NCBI GenBank assembly: GCA_004335635.1
Contig: QAXH01002648.1
Span: forward strand, 1-31,328
DNA from: Chloromonas sp. AAM2
Lineage: Eukaryota > Chlorophyta > Chlorophyceae > Chlamydomonadales > Chlamydomonadaceae
Direction of reading: 5' to 3'
DNA length: 31,328 nt
Shown here: positions 14,181-25,628 of the stretch, piece after piece
How the letters are laid out: every line of letters starts with the position of its first letter
Position numbering within the stretch: position 1 is the first letter of the stretch
The notes under the pieces: model-generated
Database searches by the model: none
Seen by the model: the letters and a program-made list of their open reading frames with translations, nothing else
What the model was told of the DNA's origin: nothing
Translations under genes and position numbers: made by a program

Positions 14181-14231
14181 ACTCTCACGAAATAGAGCAG
14201 ACATCTGACATTCTCGCCACATCACATCGCC

Positions 14232-15412
14232 ATGGCAGACCAATCGCCGCTCAAATTCATAAGCCCGGCTGAAGCCTTGTCCGGGCAACGCGCGGGTTTG
14301 ACGACTGTGATTGATGTACGAAAGCCAGAAGTAAGCGCAGCTCATCGTCCCGTCTTACTTCTTCTGTCTGGCGAGTCCTTGGCCGACAAAAACTGGGGCT
14401 GATGGGAACGTACCTGTAATTCAGCATTCCGCACAAGTCTTCAATGCCAGCCAGAACACGCCTCGTAAGCGCACATATCGTGTTTTGCAGGAATGGGAGG
14501 AGATCCGCATCAAAGAAGCCGTACATGTGCCACTTCCTCAATTTCTGGACACGCAGCAGCTAGACGTCGTGATCAAGAATACAGTCCAGAAAATTGAAGG
14601 CCAGGTACACGTGTGAGGCTGTTCATTCCCAAGCCGACTGCTGTTGACTTACCCTACCCTCATATAACCTTACCCTAGGCTGCTCACCGATTGTTCTCCC
14701 GTTTGCCTAAACACAGTATGCTGGTACAGAAACAGTGACCCTGACGTATCCAAGGGCCCACTTTGTGCACAGGTTCGCCTCACAATGTAGGCATGGGTCC
14801 GTGCTTTTGCTGTTTACATATTTCAGACCTGGCTGTCCTACTGCCACGTCCTTCCTTCCTGTTTGCTTTTGCAGGTGTGCTTGACCTGCTTTCAGTGCAT
14901 CAAGCGCGGGCCCGCAGCTGCCACCGCTTTGATTGCCCGCATGCAGGAGCTGGGCTTGGATACAGAGCGTGTGTGTGTTCTGAAGGTGTGGGTGGGCACA
15001 GTGGGACTTGCATGCAAATCGGCAGATGGATCAAATACCTGTCAGCCGTTGATGTGGTCCAGTTGATGTGTGGCTGGTCCCTTGCTGACCTGCAGTCACA
15101 CCTTCAGGACCAGTCACACATCTGCTAAATACTTCCATTGCTCTTGCTTGCTTTGTCTCCTTTTGCTTCCTGCTCAGGGTAGGTCAGAACAGTGCCCCAT
15201 GGCGTCCCATGTCCTCTGACGGCTTGCCTGCCAGTGGACACGGGACGAGACACATCTATGTGTGTCTGTGGTTCTCTGGCGTGTGTGTATGAATAGCCGC
15301 CGGTACCTGCTCGTGACTGCAGGGTGGCGTGGAAGCGGTGCAACAGAATCCCGAGTTGCAGGGCAACTTGGAAGGCACATCACACACGGCAGTGGCACAA
15401 ACGACGGACTGA
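14232..15412 (+). CDS. Small Acr2/Cdc25-like rhodanese-fold protein (possible arsenate reductase or phosphatase)
   Basis: Exons: 14232-14330, 14491-14604, 14875-14985 and 15323-15412, giving 137 aa with all junctions phase 0. The protein is one rhodanese domain. It has FISPAEA at the start, the strand TVIDVRKPEEWEEIRIKEAV (DVR plus EW), then VPLPQF, and an active loop CFQCIKRGPAAATAL. It ends with VCVLKGGVEAVQQNPELQ, the family's closing GG segment. The loop is C76-X5-R82 followed by GP. That is the longer loop of yeast Acr2 and Cdc25-type enzymes (HCX5RGP), not the shorter sulfurtransferase loop. The residue before the cysteine is Thr, where Acr2/Cdc25 usually have His. Cys73 and Cys79 lie close and could form a resolving disulfide. 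The length matches Acr2 (about 130 aa). Start context is GCCATGG. Arsenate reduction, phosphatase action or sulfur transfer cannot be separated by sequence alone. Confidence 0.8.
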
Positions 15413-16538
15413 AAGCAGAAAGCCAAAGATTGTTGACCGAAGTGCAACAGGACAGGGATGCAACCAAACTTCAGCTGTGCAGAGCAGGAGATCAGTTTGA
15501 ATGCGCATGTCTGGTGTGCCCTAGTCCGCTTGTGTCGTAAAACTCAAGCATCTGAGTAAGAGCGCAGGCGTGCTATGCCAGGCATGGGCACATGGTTTAC
15601 TGAGCGCAACGACCAATGTGGTCATGACGCTGGTCAACTTGATGTGTGGCCGCCCTCTGCTTTTCCTGACAGTACATTCGCAGAGTTGAGACCTCGACTG
15701 CTGTGTGCAATCTTTTGCAGTAAGGCCTACACGTGCCCGGGTACCTGCTTCCTGTTTGTCTGGTTGTTGTTGGAGACCGTACCTTGCTCTGAAGACCTGG
15801 CATCTTTCCATTTGTGATAAGTGTTTCGCGTCACGGTGTCCATCCATGTCTTGACATGGGTCGCTGACGTTCGCGCTCGCTGCATGTGGCAGCCCTGGTT
15901 TAATGGTTTTCTGGTTCACACCGCTGCTACTCCTCGGCAGACCCAACGAGCACTTTGGTGTGAAACAGAAGGGATAGGACTGTGCAAGATTTGGAGCGCC
16001 AACGCATTTGGGCAACTACGAGCTACCTGCCTCCGTCTTCACCGCAACAAAACACCACCAAACACCAACCAACACCACCAACACCAGCAACAACACCAGC
16101 ACCACATGGCCTTGCTGCAGGCGGCCAGTGCTAGGCACCAGCTACCTAGCTTTTTAGGGATGAAGTGCACACGTTGGACCGACGGAGCTTGATGCGGACC
16201 ACACAAAGCTGGAGTTCACGAGCACGAGAACGAGAATGCAGGCAATCATGCAACATGCGCAGGCAACGGTCAACTGCCGTACGAGCTTTTTTGTTGTATT
16301 CCCTGGCATGTTTGCATGAGCAGCTTTTCGCCCTCAAGGTTTGGTGTAGCAACTCGCCAGGCAGCGCATGAAACGCAACGCAAGAAGTTAGGAGACCAAC
16401 CTTGGCCAGGGCGGGCGAGCAGCTTCCAGTCTTGCCGCCTGAACATTAATCCTTGGCAAGAACACAACACAACAGAACAGTGTGCGCGACCACCAATGGC
16501 TGTCGTCAGGAATTAACGTCCGGTGGGCTTGCAAGAGG
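15413..16538. other. Interval between the Acr2-like gene and the coiled-coil gene
   Basis: This 1.1-kb interval should contain the 3' UTR of the rhodanese-fold gene and the promoter and 5' UTR of the coiled-coil gene. A CAACAC/CACCAA-rich low-complexity stretch lies at about 16044-16105; one frame through it would read His/Gln-rich. I could not connect this or any other open frame to the coiled-coil gene by consistent splice phases. Additional 5' exons of that gene could still be here. Confidence 0.5.
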
Positions 16539-19500
16539 ATGACCAGCTCTCCGTCGAAGCGATGCTCCTCTGATGCATTGAAGGACTCGGAGGCACGCGT
16601 GCGTGCTTTGACAAGGGAGGTTGGCGCGCTGAGAGAGGACTTGCGCAGAGAGGTCAAACGCCGAGAGCGGGCAGTGGCACAGGTGCGCATTGCCATGCAG
16701 CCCTCGCAAGGCGCATGCAGGACCACATGGGCCATGCAACAAGAGGTACAGGCCTGCAGCCAACTGCCACGACACCACGACAGCGCAGACATGCCACAAG
16801 ACCAGCCAATGCAGCACAGGCATGGGTACTCATGCATGCCACAACCATATGGCACAGGCTGGCACACCCTGCATGGCACTTCTGCTTCACAGGCCCAACA
16901 GCAGGAGCAGTCGTCAGCGTCTACCCAGCGTCAATTGCAGGAGCTGAACTATGCTAACCGAAAGCTTGCTGCTGAGCTGGACACGGCGCATGACGCTGCC
17001 AGGGCTGCAGCTCAGCGGGACAGGAAATCGCTGCAGGGGCTCAGGGAGGGCCTTTCAAAGGTGTGAGGGTAGCACATGCACGGATGGGCATGGTATGGAC
17101 GTGCCATGGGCGAATGTGCATGAAGTGCATGTCGCGTAACATGACTATTGTTGTCAGACTTGATTTGATCCATGTTGGGCATGGGACTCTTTACCCAGGA
17201 TGGGACAAACCCCAGTGTGCAGGGCAGGGGCTGATGCATGCATGGATATGGGTGTTGAGTGTGCTCTGGGCGAATGCACATGAAGTGCATGTCATGATCA
17301 GATGTGGGTCATGCGACCGTCTGACAAGGAGGAGGTGAAAGACCCCTGGTGCGCTGCCTGCCAAGATATTCACTTCTGGTGTCAATGCTCCGGGTGCTAT
17401 TGCATGGTATCATTAGCAGCCACAACAGCTTCATTTGCGCTGTTGCAGTCAGCGGCTTACCACACTGGTGTTGCCACTTGGGTGCAGAGTGTGTGGGTTG
17501 GGGTGACTCAGCTCTAGGGGTACTATCTCTAGGGGTACTACACACCCCATCTGGCTCCGCGCCATACGACGGCTTCCCTGATATGAATAGATCCATACAT
17601 GTTGCTTGTGGCTTGCTGCAGGTTGAGCAGCACGTGTCCATGCGGGGTCAGCGGGGCTCTGAGCTGTGTACTGCCGTGCGCCAGCGCCTACAGGGGCTAC
17701 AGGGACTGCTGCTGGAGCCGCCGGGAGTCACAGTGCTAGGGGCAAGCCTGGCACAGCAGGTGAACAAGGGAGTGTCGGGGGCGCTACGCTGAAAAGTCAA
17801 CAGGCAAATGATGCAGAGCCGTGGAGAGAGCATTTTCAATCACTCAACCATTCAAGGTTGTGATTATCCCTGTTTTTGCTGGCCATGTCCCATGTCCACA
17901 CGTGTCCCACCACAGTGTCATGCAACACTGGTGTACTAAGCCATAGTCAGCCCGACATAGTGAGCATAGTGAGCCAAGTGCGAGACGTGACATGCCACAT
18001 GACCAAGTGTGAGACATGACATCCACATGGCCAAGGAGCGATCATCAGCATTTACTTCATTCCCAACTCTCGAGTGTCTCACCGCTGCAGACACCTGGGC
18101 CTTCTTCGCCCGTGCCAGTCAGGCCATGATATCATTCAGCACAAACATGTGTAGAGATTGTTGGTCACGTGTGCCACCTTTGTTCCAGCATGTGATCCCC
18201 CCCATTGTCAGTTTTAAATGTTTTTGTGACTGTTACACCGCTCTACCGTGCAGCGGTCAGTCCAGGGGCATCACTCAGCATCAACCCGCATGTGATCAAC
18301 GCTTGATGTCACCGGCGCATTTGTTGATGTCACCCCCTCCCATGCAGGTCGGTCCATTGCTGCATGACGCCAGCCTCACGCTGTCATCCCTCCACAGCCT
18401 GCTGGCTGGCGCTGGTACAGCAGGCCCCCAAGGCCCCGGGGATGCCTCAGCCGCACCTGACCAGGGTCAGGGCGCGGTGCATGGGGCGGTGGGAGCCATG
18501 CAGACATGCATGGGGGACGCGGAGAAGGAACAGCTGAAGGATGAGGTGAGCTGATGTGCAGGTCAAGGGCCTCAAAGGCAAAATAGAGCTGAACAGGCTG
18601 CAGTCTGAGTTGATAGAACAATGGTCTTGCAGGAAACAGTGCAGCTCAGGCAGGTGCCCCCCCCAGGCAGGTGCAGCGGGTGTCAGAGTTCCCTATGTAA
18701 GATCAGATGCGGCGCTGTAAACCTTGCTCTTGGTTGGTGTCTTGTACGGTTGCTCTCCTCCTCAGGTTGCGCGGCTGCGCAGTCAGTTGCGCGCCCTAAC
18801 AGACAAGGCTGCAGGTGCTGCCGGGGCCGCCTCCCTTGAGCTCCAGTCCCTGCTGCGCGACAGTCAGGCGGAGGCCATCACGCTCCGAGGGCAGCTCACG
18901 GCGGTGTCAGCAGCCCTGCAGGTGGGGAACAGCCCAGGGAGTGCTTTGTCTGAGGCAAGGTCAGGCCTTTTTACTTGTGCCGCATGCAGCGGTAAGGCCT
19001 CTTTACCTGCGAGCTTGTTCTGACGTCAGGCCTTGAGTACTATTGCTGCTTTTGCTGAGCCTCTTCTGAACAGGTGGGGCACAGCACAGCACAGGGAGCG
19101 TGGCCCAAATGACGGGCAGGGTATGTGGGCAACGAGTTGACCAAAGTTCAGGGCAAAGCTTGTTGTGATGATAGCAACGTTTTGCGCCTCTGTTGGGCAA
19201 GCATTCTATTAGGACAGGGCAACTGCAACTGAAAACTGCAACTGAAGTGTGGAGTATGTGATGGTTGTGCCTGACCTCGTGCAGTCCCGCTGCACCATGC
19301 AAACCTTATCTTTGATGTGTGTGCATGCTCTTGTGCGACTTCCGCAGTCATGAACACTGAAACTTGGCCTGACCGGGTTGTGCTCTTGTGTGCTGCTGCA
19401 GCGGTCGGGACACGAGGCAGAGCACCTACGCAGCCATGCGGCCGCACTGCAAGCAAAGTGAGCGGCTTCTGGCTGGGGACTCTTATGTTCAATCAGATTG

Positions 19501-22500
19501 AAATACAATGATGCGCTGCGCCAACATGCAGCGTTGATAATGTGCAGACATCACGCCAGATGAACTGCTGCACATGCACACGCAACAAAACACAAATACA
19601 CACTGACACGGAGACGGAGATGGACCAAAATCGGCCGTCTCTGGTGATTATGCACACTGACCTTGTACCAGCCACCGGTTCGCTTGTACCAGCACCAACC
19701 CTAGAGAGCGCTTACATCAGACCTTGCCAAGAGGCCGATTAACTAGGTGCTCTCCTGAGGGCCATGTACAACATCACAACACTGTTGTACCAGCAAACAG
19801 CTGTGTACTGGCGACTGGTTCCAGAAGCCACCAAGGCGCACCACTCGGTGCTCAGTCTTCTGTCCACTCCTCGCATGAATGTGTGTGCTGTCTCAGCTGC
19901 GGGTTTAGCAGACACTCTAGAGTTACCGAACCGCTCAGTCTCAGTCCGCTGACCTCCCCGCAGGGTTTCGGCGCACGAGGTGTCGGAGCAGCGGGCGGCA
20001 CTGGCTGTTGGGGAACTCAGCGCTGTCAGGACCGCCACTGAGGCACAGGTAGAGAGGGGACGGGCGGTAGAAAACAAGCGCACAGCGGGCGTCAGTAGAG
20101 CACTAGGAGTGCCTGTGGTTGAAGAGAACTTGGCGTGGTGTGATGACTCAGCTGCAGTTGAGTGTTAATCAGTGCCATTTCAGCCTGTCGAATCTGCCCA
20201 AAGCCATGGCAGACTTACTCCGAACGGAGTCGCTGAGAAACGTGTGAGGCATGGGCACCTCCTGGTTCCCTGTCCTAAGTGCAGCACTGGCGGGAACCTG
20301 CCTGGCTGCATTGAACACGTGATGGAGTGTGCCATGCAGGTTGCATCTCTGCACTCGAGCATGGGTGAGCTGCAGCAGGCCTATGAGGCAGCTATACATG
20401 AGAACGGCAGCCTGAAGGTGAGGCGGGTACATGCGGCATGTGCGGGATGCACAAAGGCCTGAGACAGGAGCAAGGGAACTGTGTGGGTGTGTCTTGGGGC
20501 AGGTGCCAATAGTGAAAGCTGGGGTTGGGTAACCTCGCTTTTCAGTTCTGCGCTATTCGCATTCCAAGTAGGTGTCTGGATTGGCGAATGTACTCAGTTG
20601 CATTGTTGTCACGCTTGCCGTGAAAGGCTTGCCAACCATTACATCACATCATGGTTTGTGTAGGCTCCAGCGGTTCACTTTTCACAAGAGGCTCTTGCTC
20701 TCATACGGCTTACCACCCACTTCACAGCCACCATGCACTACATCTGTTGTTCTTTGCAGGCCCAGGTGGACAGCCTATCCCACCAGCTGCAGACCTCCCG
20801 CAGCAGGCTGGACTCACTCCACGCTTCTCTCTCGGACCAGCAGGCAGATGTGGCGCAGGCAATGCAACTGGTGGCGGCAGCGGCTGCGGCTAAGGGGGCG
20901 CAGGCTGGGGGCCAGGCGGGGGCCAGGGCGACACAAATGCATCGGTTCTCAACAGGTGGGCCCCAGGTTTAGGTGTGTGTGAGCGCTTTCTTACGCTTCA
21001 AGCTGTAACAAGCATAGATAGTCTGAGGAATCATAGACTCTCTGGAGCAAGCACGGACAGGCACCCGGTTGCAGCTGCATGGTCTCTTCTGCTGGGTTCT
21101 CAACAGGCTGTTGCACAAATCCATCATCATTGTCAGCAAGCCTCCGTCATTTGTCTTCCTTTCTCTTCTCAGGAAACGTCAGCGGCTCCCATCACACAGG
21201 CCGCCCCGCGCCCCTGCTGCCCCGCCCCCAGCCCCTCTCCGCAGCCGGCCCCGCACCCCCCTGGCTCCACCCTCACACCAGCCCCCGCGACAACCCGTCC
21301 TCACCCTGGCGGCCCCGCCTGCACCCCTCCCCCGGCACCACCTTCACCAGCCCTCGCCCCGCTCACAGGTGATGATGGGGGTTTGCGGGCTTAGCACCAG
21401 CAGTCCTGTGCAATGCCAAACTGATGATATTGTGTACGAAGCTTGAGCCTTCTTCTTCTGTTCGACTTGTCAGACGATATCGACGTCAAAAGGCACTCAT
21501 TGGCCCACTCACTCACTCACTCACTCACTCACTTACTCACAGGCCACACCAACCACCCCACGCCGCGGCCATAGCAGCAGCAGCCCACCACTTGCTACGC
21601 TCAGAGCTTCGCAGCTCTGGCCCCTTGCCCTCTGACTTCCACCACACCACACACAACGTCTCCGCCTTGCCCGCTCACCACCCACCAGACCCACTCGCAG
21701 CCGCTCCGAATCAGCCTACGTTCCACCTATCTCCACCCAACACGGTTCCTTACACTTCCAATGGAGTTGCAAATCAGCTTGCCCCACAGCCTGTGGGTCA
21801 GTCAAGATGGCCCACAGAAGAGACATTTCATGCAGGCGGAACGTTCACCGTCCCCACCAGCCTGCAGGGTCAGAGGCTACCGGGTCAGCAGCACACCCTT
21901 GGCGTGCCATCGAGTGGTAGTGATCAGGGTGCTGGACAGGGCATTGATGCTGAGGGCATTGCACAAGGTGGTGTTGAGTGGGCCGGGCAGTTACAGCAGC
22001 TGCAGCCCAGGGCGCAGCGGGGGAACGCAGGCGATGCAGCAGCGGCGGCGGCAGCTCTGGCGATCGCTGCTCGGTTGAAGGCGCAGCAAGCAGCGGCAGC
22101 GGTGGCATCAGCGGATGTGGCGACACACCAGCAAGGTAGGACGCAAAGAGGTGACGCACATTTACTGTAGAGTTGATGCGCAGTGGCAACACAAGGCCAA
22201 TCAGCCTATACCTGTCGATTCCTGTCGGTGACGTCGTGATGACCTTGCATGTCAGCATACACTCCATCAATAACAAGTTACCTGGCGGGTTATGGCCTGG
22301 CAAAACTACATACAATCTTCGCATTCGTTTGCTCTTGCACGGCTGAGCAACCCTGTTCAGACGTCAGGCCTGGCAGAAAAAACTGCGTCGCATCTGATGT
22401 ACAGCAGAGATGACCTGAAACGAAACTCTCATCTGGTTTGCAGGTGGCGATGCATCGAGAGCCCACGCCTTCGCACAGTTAGGCGCACAGTTGAGTGCAG

Positions 22501-22805
22501 CACAAGATAACGCTGACAAGCACCGGCTGGTTTACCAAGAGCAAAAACAGCAAGAAAAACGGCAACAGAAACAGCAGGACATGGGTGGCGGTGGCATGAG
22601 CTTTACCACAGGCAGCAGTGGCGCCAGCAGCAGTAGTATATCCATGTCGATTGATTCATACCTACCTGATTCGAAAACGGTTAAAGTGCAGCACGTGGAT
22701 CAGCTGATGCGTGACATGAGAGGCCTGGATGATGAGATCGCTGCGCTTGAGGCGTCCATGCATGCGGCGGTACAAGGGGCTCAGGGGAGCGGCATGGCTG
22801 TATGA
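16539..22805 (+). CDS. Large coiled-coil and Pro/Ala-rich protein, function unknown
   Basis: Exons: 16539-16682, 16893-17060, 17622-17759, 18348-18545, 18633-18653, 18766-18921, 19402-19457, 19964-20048, 20340-20417, 20760-20955, 21173-21368, 21543-22135 and 22444-22805, about 796 aa. I do not recognise the protein. Exons 1-10 encode heptad-rich helices typical of coiled coils, for example ARVRALTREVGALREDLRRE, RQLQELNYANRKLAAEL and VARLRSQLRALTDKA. Exon 5 is a 21-base micro-exon (ETVQLRQ). Exons 10-12 give a Pro/His/Ala-rich low-complexity region. A Gln-rich coil follows, then a Ser-rich linker. The last 50 residues (SIDSYLPDSKTVKV, then VDQLMRDMRGLDDEIAALEA) look like a separate conserved-type helix. 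Phases force one frame through the Pro-rich exons. The start at 16539 has A at -3, but the 5' end is uncertain. The first intron (16683-16892, 210 bases) has no in-frame stop and could be retained. A cytoskeletal or basal-body role would fit such a protein, but nothing here proves it. Confidence 0.65.
21506..21540. repeat. (CACT)n microsatellite at an intron acceptor
   Basis: About eight CACT units run directly into the AG acceptor at 21541-21542 before the exon starting at 21543. They take the place of a normal polypyrimidine tract. Confidence 0.9.
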
Positions 22806-23078
22806 TCTGATTTGGCATGGCCACAACTTGAAGGAGGGAGTGCACACCAGGAAGCACATCCAACGCAATTTCTTTGTACGTCTCCAGATCTCCCCGCTGC
22901 CTTGCACACTGTCGGCACACTGCTTAGTTATGATGGATTGAATGAACTGGAACTGTTCTGGCAAAGTATGCAACCATGTCCTCGCGATCCAGTCCTGACC
23001 GAACTAGTTGTTATACACCAAGTCACCTCTCATTGGGTTTGTCACACCTTCTCAGTTCCTGATGTCCAAAAAAAGAAG

Positions 23079-23172
23079 TTTGCCACTTCTGGGACAATTC
23101 TTGTGTGTCAACATTGGAACACCGTGTGAACATCGGGTCTGTACAGTTTGACCAATTCTGGGACAGCATTGG
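23079..23172. repeat. Dispersed TTCTGGGACA-type repeat, copy B
   Basis: This is the partner of 13682-13762. The 25-base first block (23079-23103) has one mismatch; the second block (about 23151-23172) is weaker. It lies 274 bases past the stop of the coiled-coil gene and upstream of the sulfurtransferase gene. Confidence 0.65.
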
Positions 23173-23558
23173 TGCTTGGGGTTTTGGCAGTGTAATGTGC
23201 ACGTCATCATGCTGTTTTGCGCTGTCACAGTCCGTCTTTTATGTTCTGTGGTGTCAGCAACAACATTGCTTATACACACCCAGGTCTATTACAGTCACAA
23301 TTGGATTCATTGCCCAGTATTGTGATGCGGCTTTTCACAGGCCATGACTCACGCAACTTATGGTTCTTACAGCGTGTGTAAACGGCACACGCTGCACGTG
23401 CACCCTGTGTTGGTCACACGCACACTGATCAATTTTATAACCGGAAGGCCTGAAGGTTGGGAAGAAATGTCTCTGTCGCTGTTCTCACGCATCGTAACGC
23501 GACAATTGGGTTGATTGGGCACCGCGGCCACAGAACACAGCGACCGATACGAGCTGAT

Positions 23559-25345
23559 ATGATCATCAAAGCGCCCACCTTCGGCCCGCCCTTTCCACGC
23601 CATCGTGCAACGCTAAGGAAGAGTGTTCTCAGTCAGCGTCTTGTGGCAACTGCGGCTTCTCTGAAGCCTGGAGTCTGGGTCACTGCGCAGGAACTTAAGC
23701 CAGAGCTTCTGCAGGTTAGTAACCACTGTTGGTGGTGTGTATGCAGGCATATCCTTCCACAGGTTCAGTGGCAGATGGTCGTGCCAATGGTAGAGCTACG
23801 CCTTAGGCAGGGCTGCATGCACGTACCTTCCTTTGGTGGTTGAGCCATTCACGCACAATGAGGGTCAGGCAGGCATCAACACAGCCAGACATGCAGTGCA
23901 GCGCAAGCAGCCACGGTTGCCGGGCCAGACACGTTCTTCACAGACCAGCTGCAGTGCTCGTGGTGACCAGCAGTCAGACACAATGCACGTGCATGCGGCC
24001 AGTTGCCTGCATACCCTTCACGTGCCTCACGTGCTCTGTACCACGAGCCGCATGTGTAGGGTTGGAGCGTGCTCGACGCCCGGTCATACGAGGACTACCT
24101 CTCTGGTCACGTCCCTGGGGCCGTCCACATATCATGGGAGCGCGACTGCTGCCAGCAGGCCCCCACAGCCCATGACGGCAGTGAGACACCCAGCATGGGG
24201 CTGTGTGTGGATCTGGACACGTACGCACCCATGCTGGAATCAAAGGGTGTCACTGCTGACAAGCCAGTCCTGGTGAGCGCAGTAGTGAGGGTACATACAA
24301 CATACAAGTTGCATGTAAGAGATGTGATGTAGAGAGTTTCAAACAAGGTGTAAATGTATGGGACGATGTATCGTAGAGAGAGGCTGTACGCTGCACATGC
24401 TACAGCGCGTAATGGTCTTCAAAACAAAACAATCTGTTATTGCGCCTCCCTTTCCTCCATGGCGCATGCTAGCAAGGGTACTGACGATAGGGACATCTTG
24501 CAAAACAAATTCATAAGTATGATAATGCTTTGCCTTCATGTCAATGTGTGCAGGTGTATGGGCATGCCGACGAGTTGGACCCGGCCCAGGTAAGGCTGAA
24601 CATATGGCATAAGAAGGCCTAACCACAATTGATAACGTGTTCAAGCCATGCACCAGTCAAGGAGTATGCACCATGACGAACAACTTTTCTCATTGCACCA
24701 TGCTTGATATGCATGGCAAAGCGTGCATAGCAAAACGCGACCCATGATCTGGTGCATCAGAGCAGCCACATCAGCAAAGGAGCCTTGAAGCAAATTGTCA
24801 ACAATCAATCACGTACGATGTATGTTCACAACACTTAGCAGTGGAATGGAAAAGGTGACTGATGGTGAAGGTGACTGATGAAGTGCGATACGTGTAATGC
24901 CTTGGTTTGGCAGGTGTGGTGGGCTCTACAAGTGTACGGCCATCCCGACACAAGGGTTCTTGTAGGCGGCTACCAGGTGTGGGTCAACACAGGGCAAGCA
25001 CAGGAACTGTACGAGCCATGCTGTTTAAAACTGAGCAGCGAATCGGTTTTTGATGCGTCTGCACAGTTGCAGCATTGTGTTTCTGAGGCCGGAGGAGAGC
25101 AGAAGGTTGTGGATGTGAGCTCAGAAGTGGCGAGGCAGCTCCACGAGCTGGCGTTAGGAAGACCGCTAGCACAGGCCAGGTCTGACATGCTGCACGTGCT
25201 TCTAGGGGCTGACGTAGTAGGGGATGAGGAGGGTAATCGAGAGTTGGTGTTTTGCAGTGCTGATGGGTTGAGTGCGTGTGCTGTGGCTGCAAGCTGGCAT
25301 CACGTTGGAGGTCGTGACTGGGGGGTGATGGCACAGACGCGTTGA
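23559..25345 (+). CDS. Tandem-rhodanese sulfurtransferase (thiosulfate/3-mercaptopyruvate type), organelle-targeted
   Basis: Exons: 23559-23714, 24060-24272, 24554-24589 and 24914-25345, giving 278 aa with all junctions phase 0. Sulfurtransferases of this class move sulfane sulfur to thiol or cyanide acceptors. The first domain shows VWVTAQELKPELLQ, VLDARSYEDYLSGHVPGAVH (D58, R60, GH 68-69), then VWWALQVYGHPDTRVLVGGY ending in QVW. At the loop position it has VYGHADELDPAQ with no cysteine, as in the inactive N-terminal domain of tandem enzymes. The second domain is shorter and degenerate. It still has ELVFCSADGLSAC with Cys249 in the active-loop position. The usual loop is CG(S/T)GVTA, so this one (CSADGLSA) is altered. 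The first 35 residues are Arg/Ser-rich without acidic residues, consistent with a mitochondrial or plastid transit peptide. An ATG at 23467 lies in another frame and stops after 15 codons. Activity is uncertain because of the altered loop. Confidence 0.82.
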
Positions 25346-25574
25346 AATGTCCTCTTGCATGATAGTCTCTGGCTGGATTGTTGGTTTGGTTACCTGGTCA
25401 ATGCGTGAAGGAGAAGTGGGGAGAGGTGACCAGTGTACTGTAATACCGCTACCGGGCCATGGCGCAGACACATGGATAAGTTTGAAGGGATGTCTCGCAC
25501 GCTAGGCAGTCTGAATGGACTGGATCGTGTGCATGAGTGCCCAATAGAAACAGAACAGAAAGAGATACACCACA

Positions 25575-25628
<54 letters not shown>

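Noticed and set aside
15521..16015. A 164-codon minus-strand open frame as a gene
   Set aside because: No recognisable domain, irregular composition, and no consistent splice partners. It probably covers the 3' UTR of the Acr2-like gene and promoter sequence.
21069..21446. Alternative reading frames through the Pro-rich exon 21173-21368
   Set aside because: All three frames are open and proline-rich, but only one joins both the upstream exon ending at 20955 and the downstream exon starting at 21543 in phase.
23467..23514. An ATG at 23467 starting a mitochondrial-like leader (MSLSLFSRIVTRQLG)
   Set aside because: This frame reaches a stop after 15 codons and is not in phase with the sulfurtransferase exon. 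It could be an upstream open frame, but nothing supports translation.
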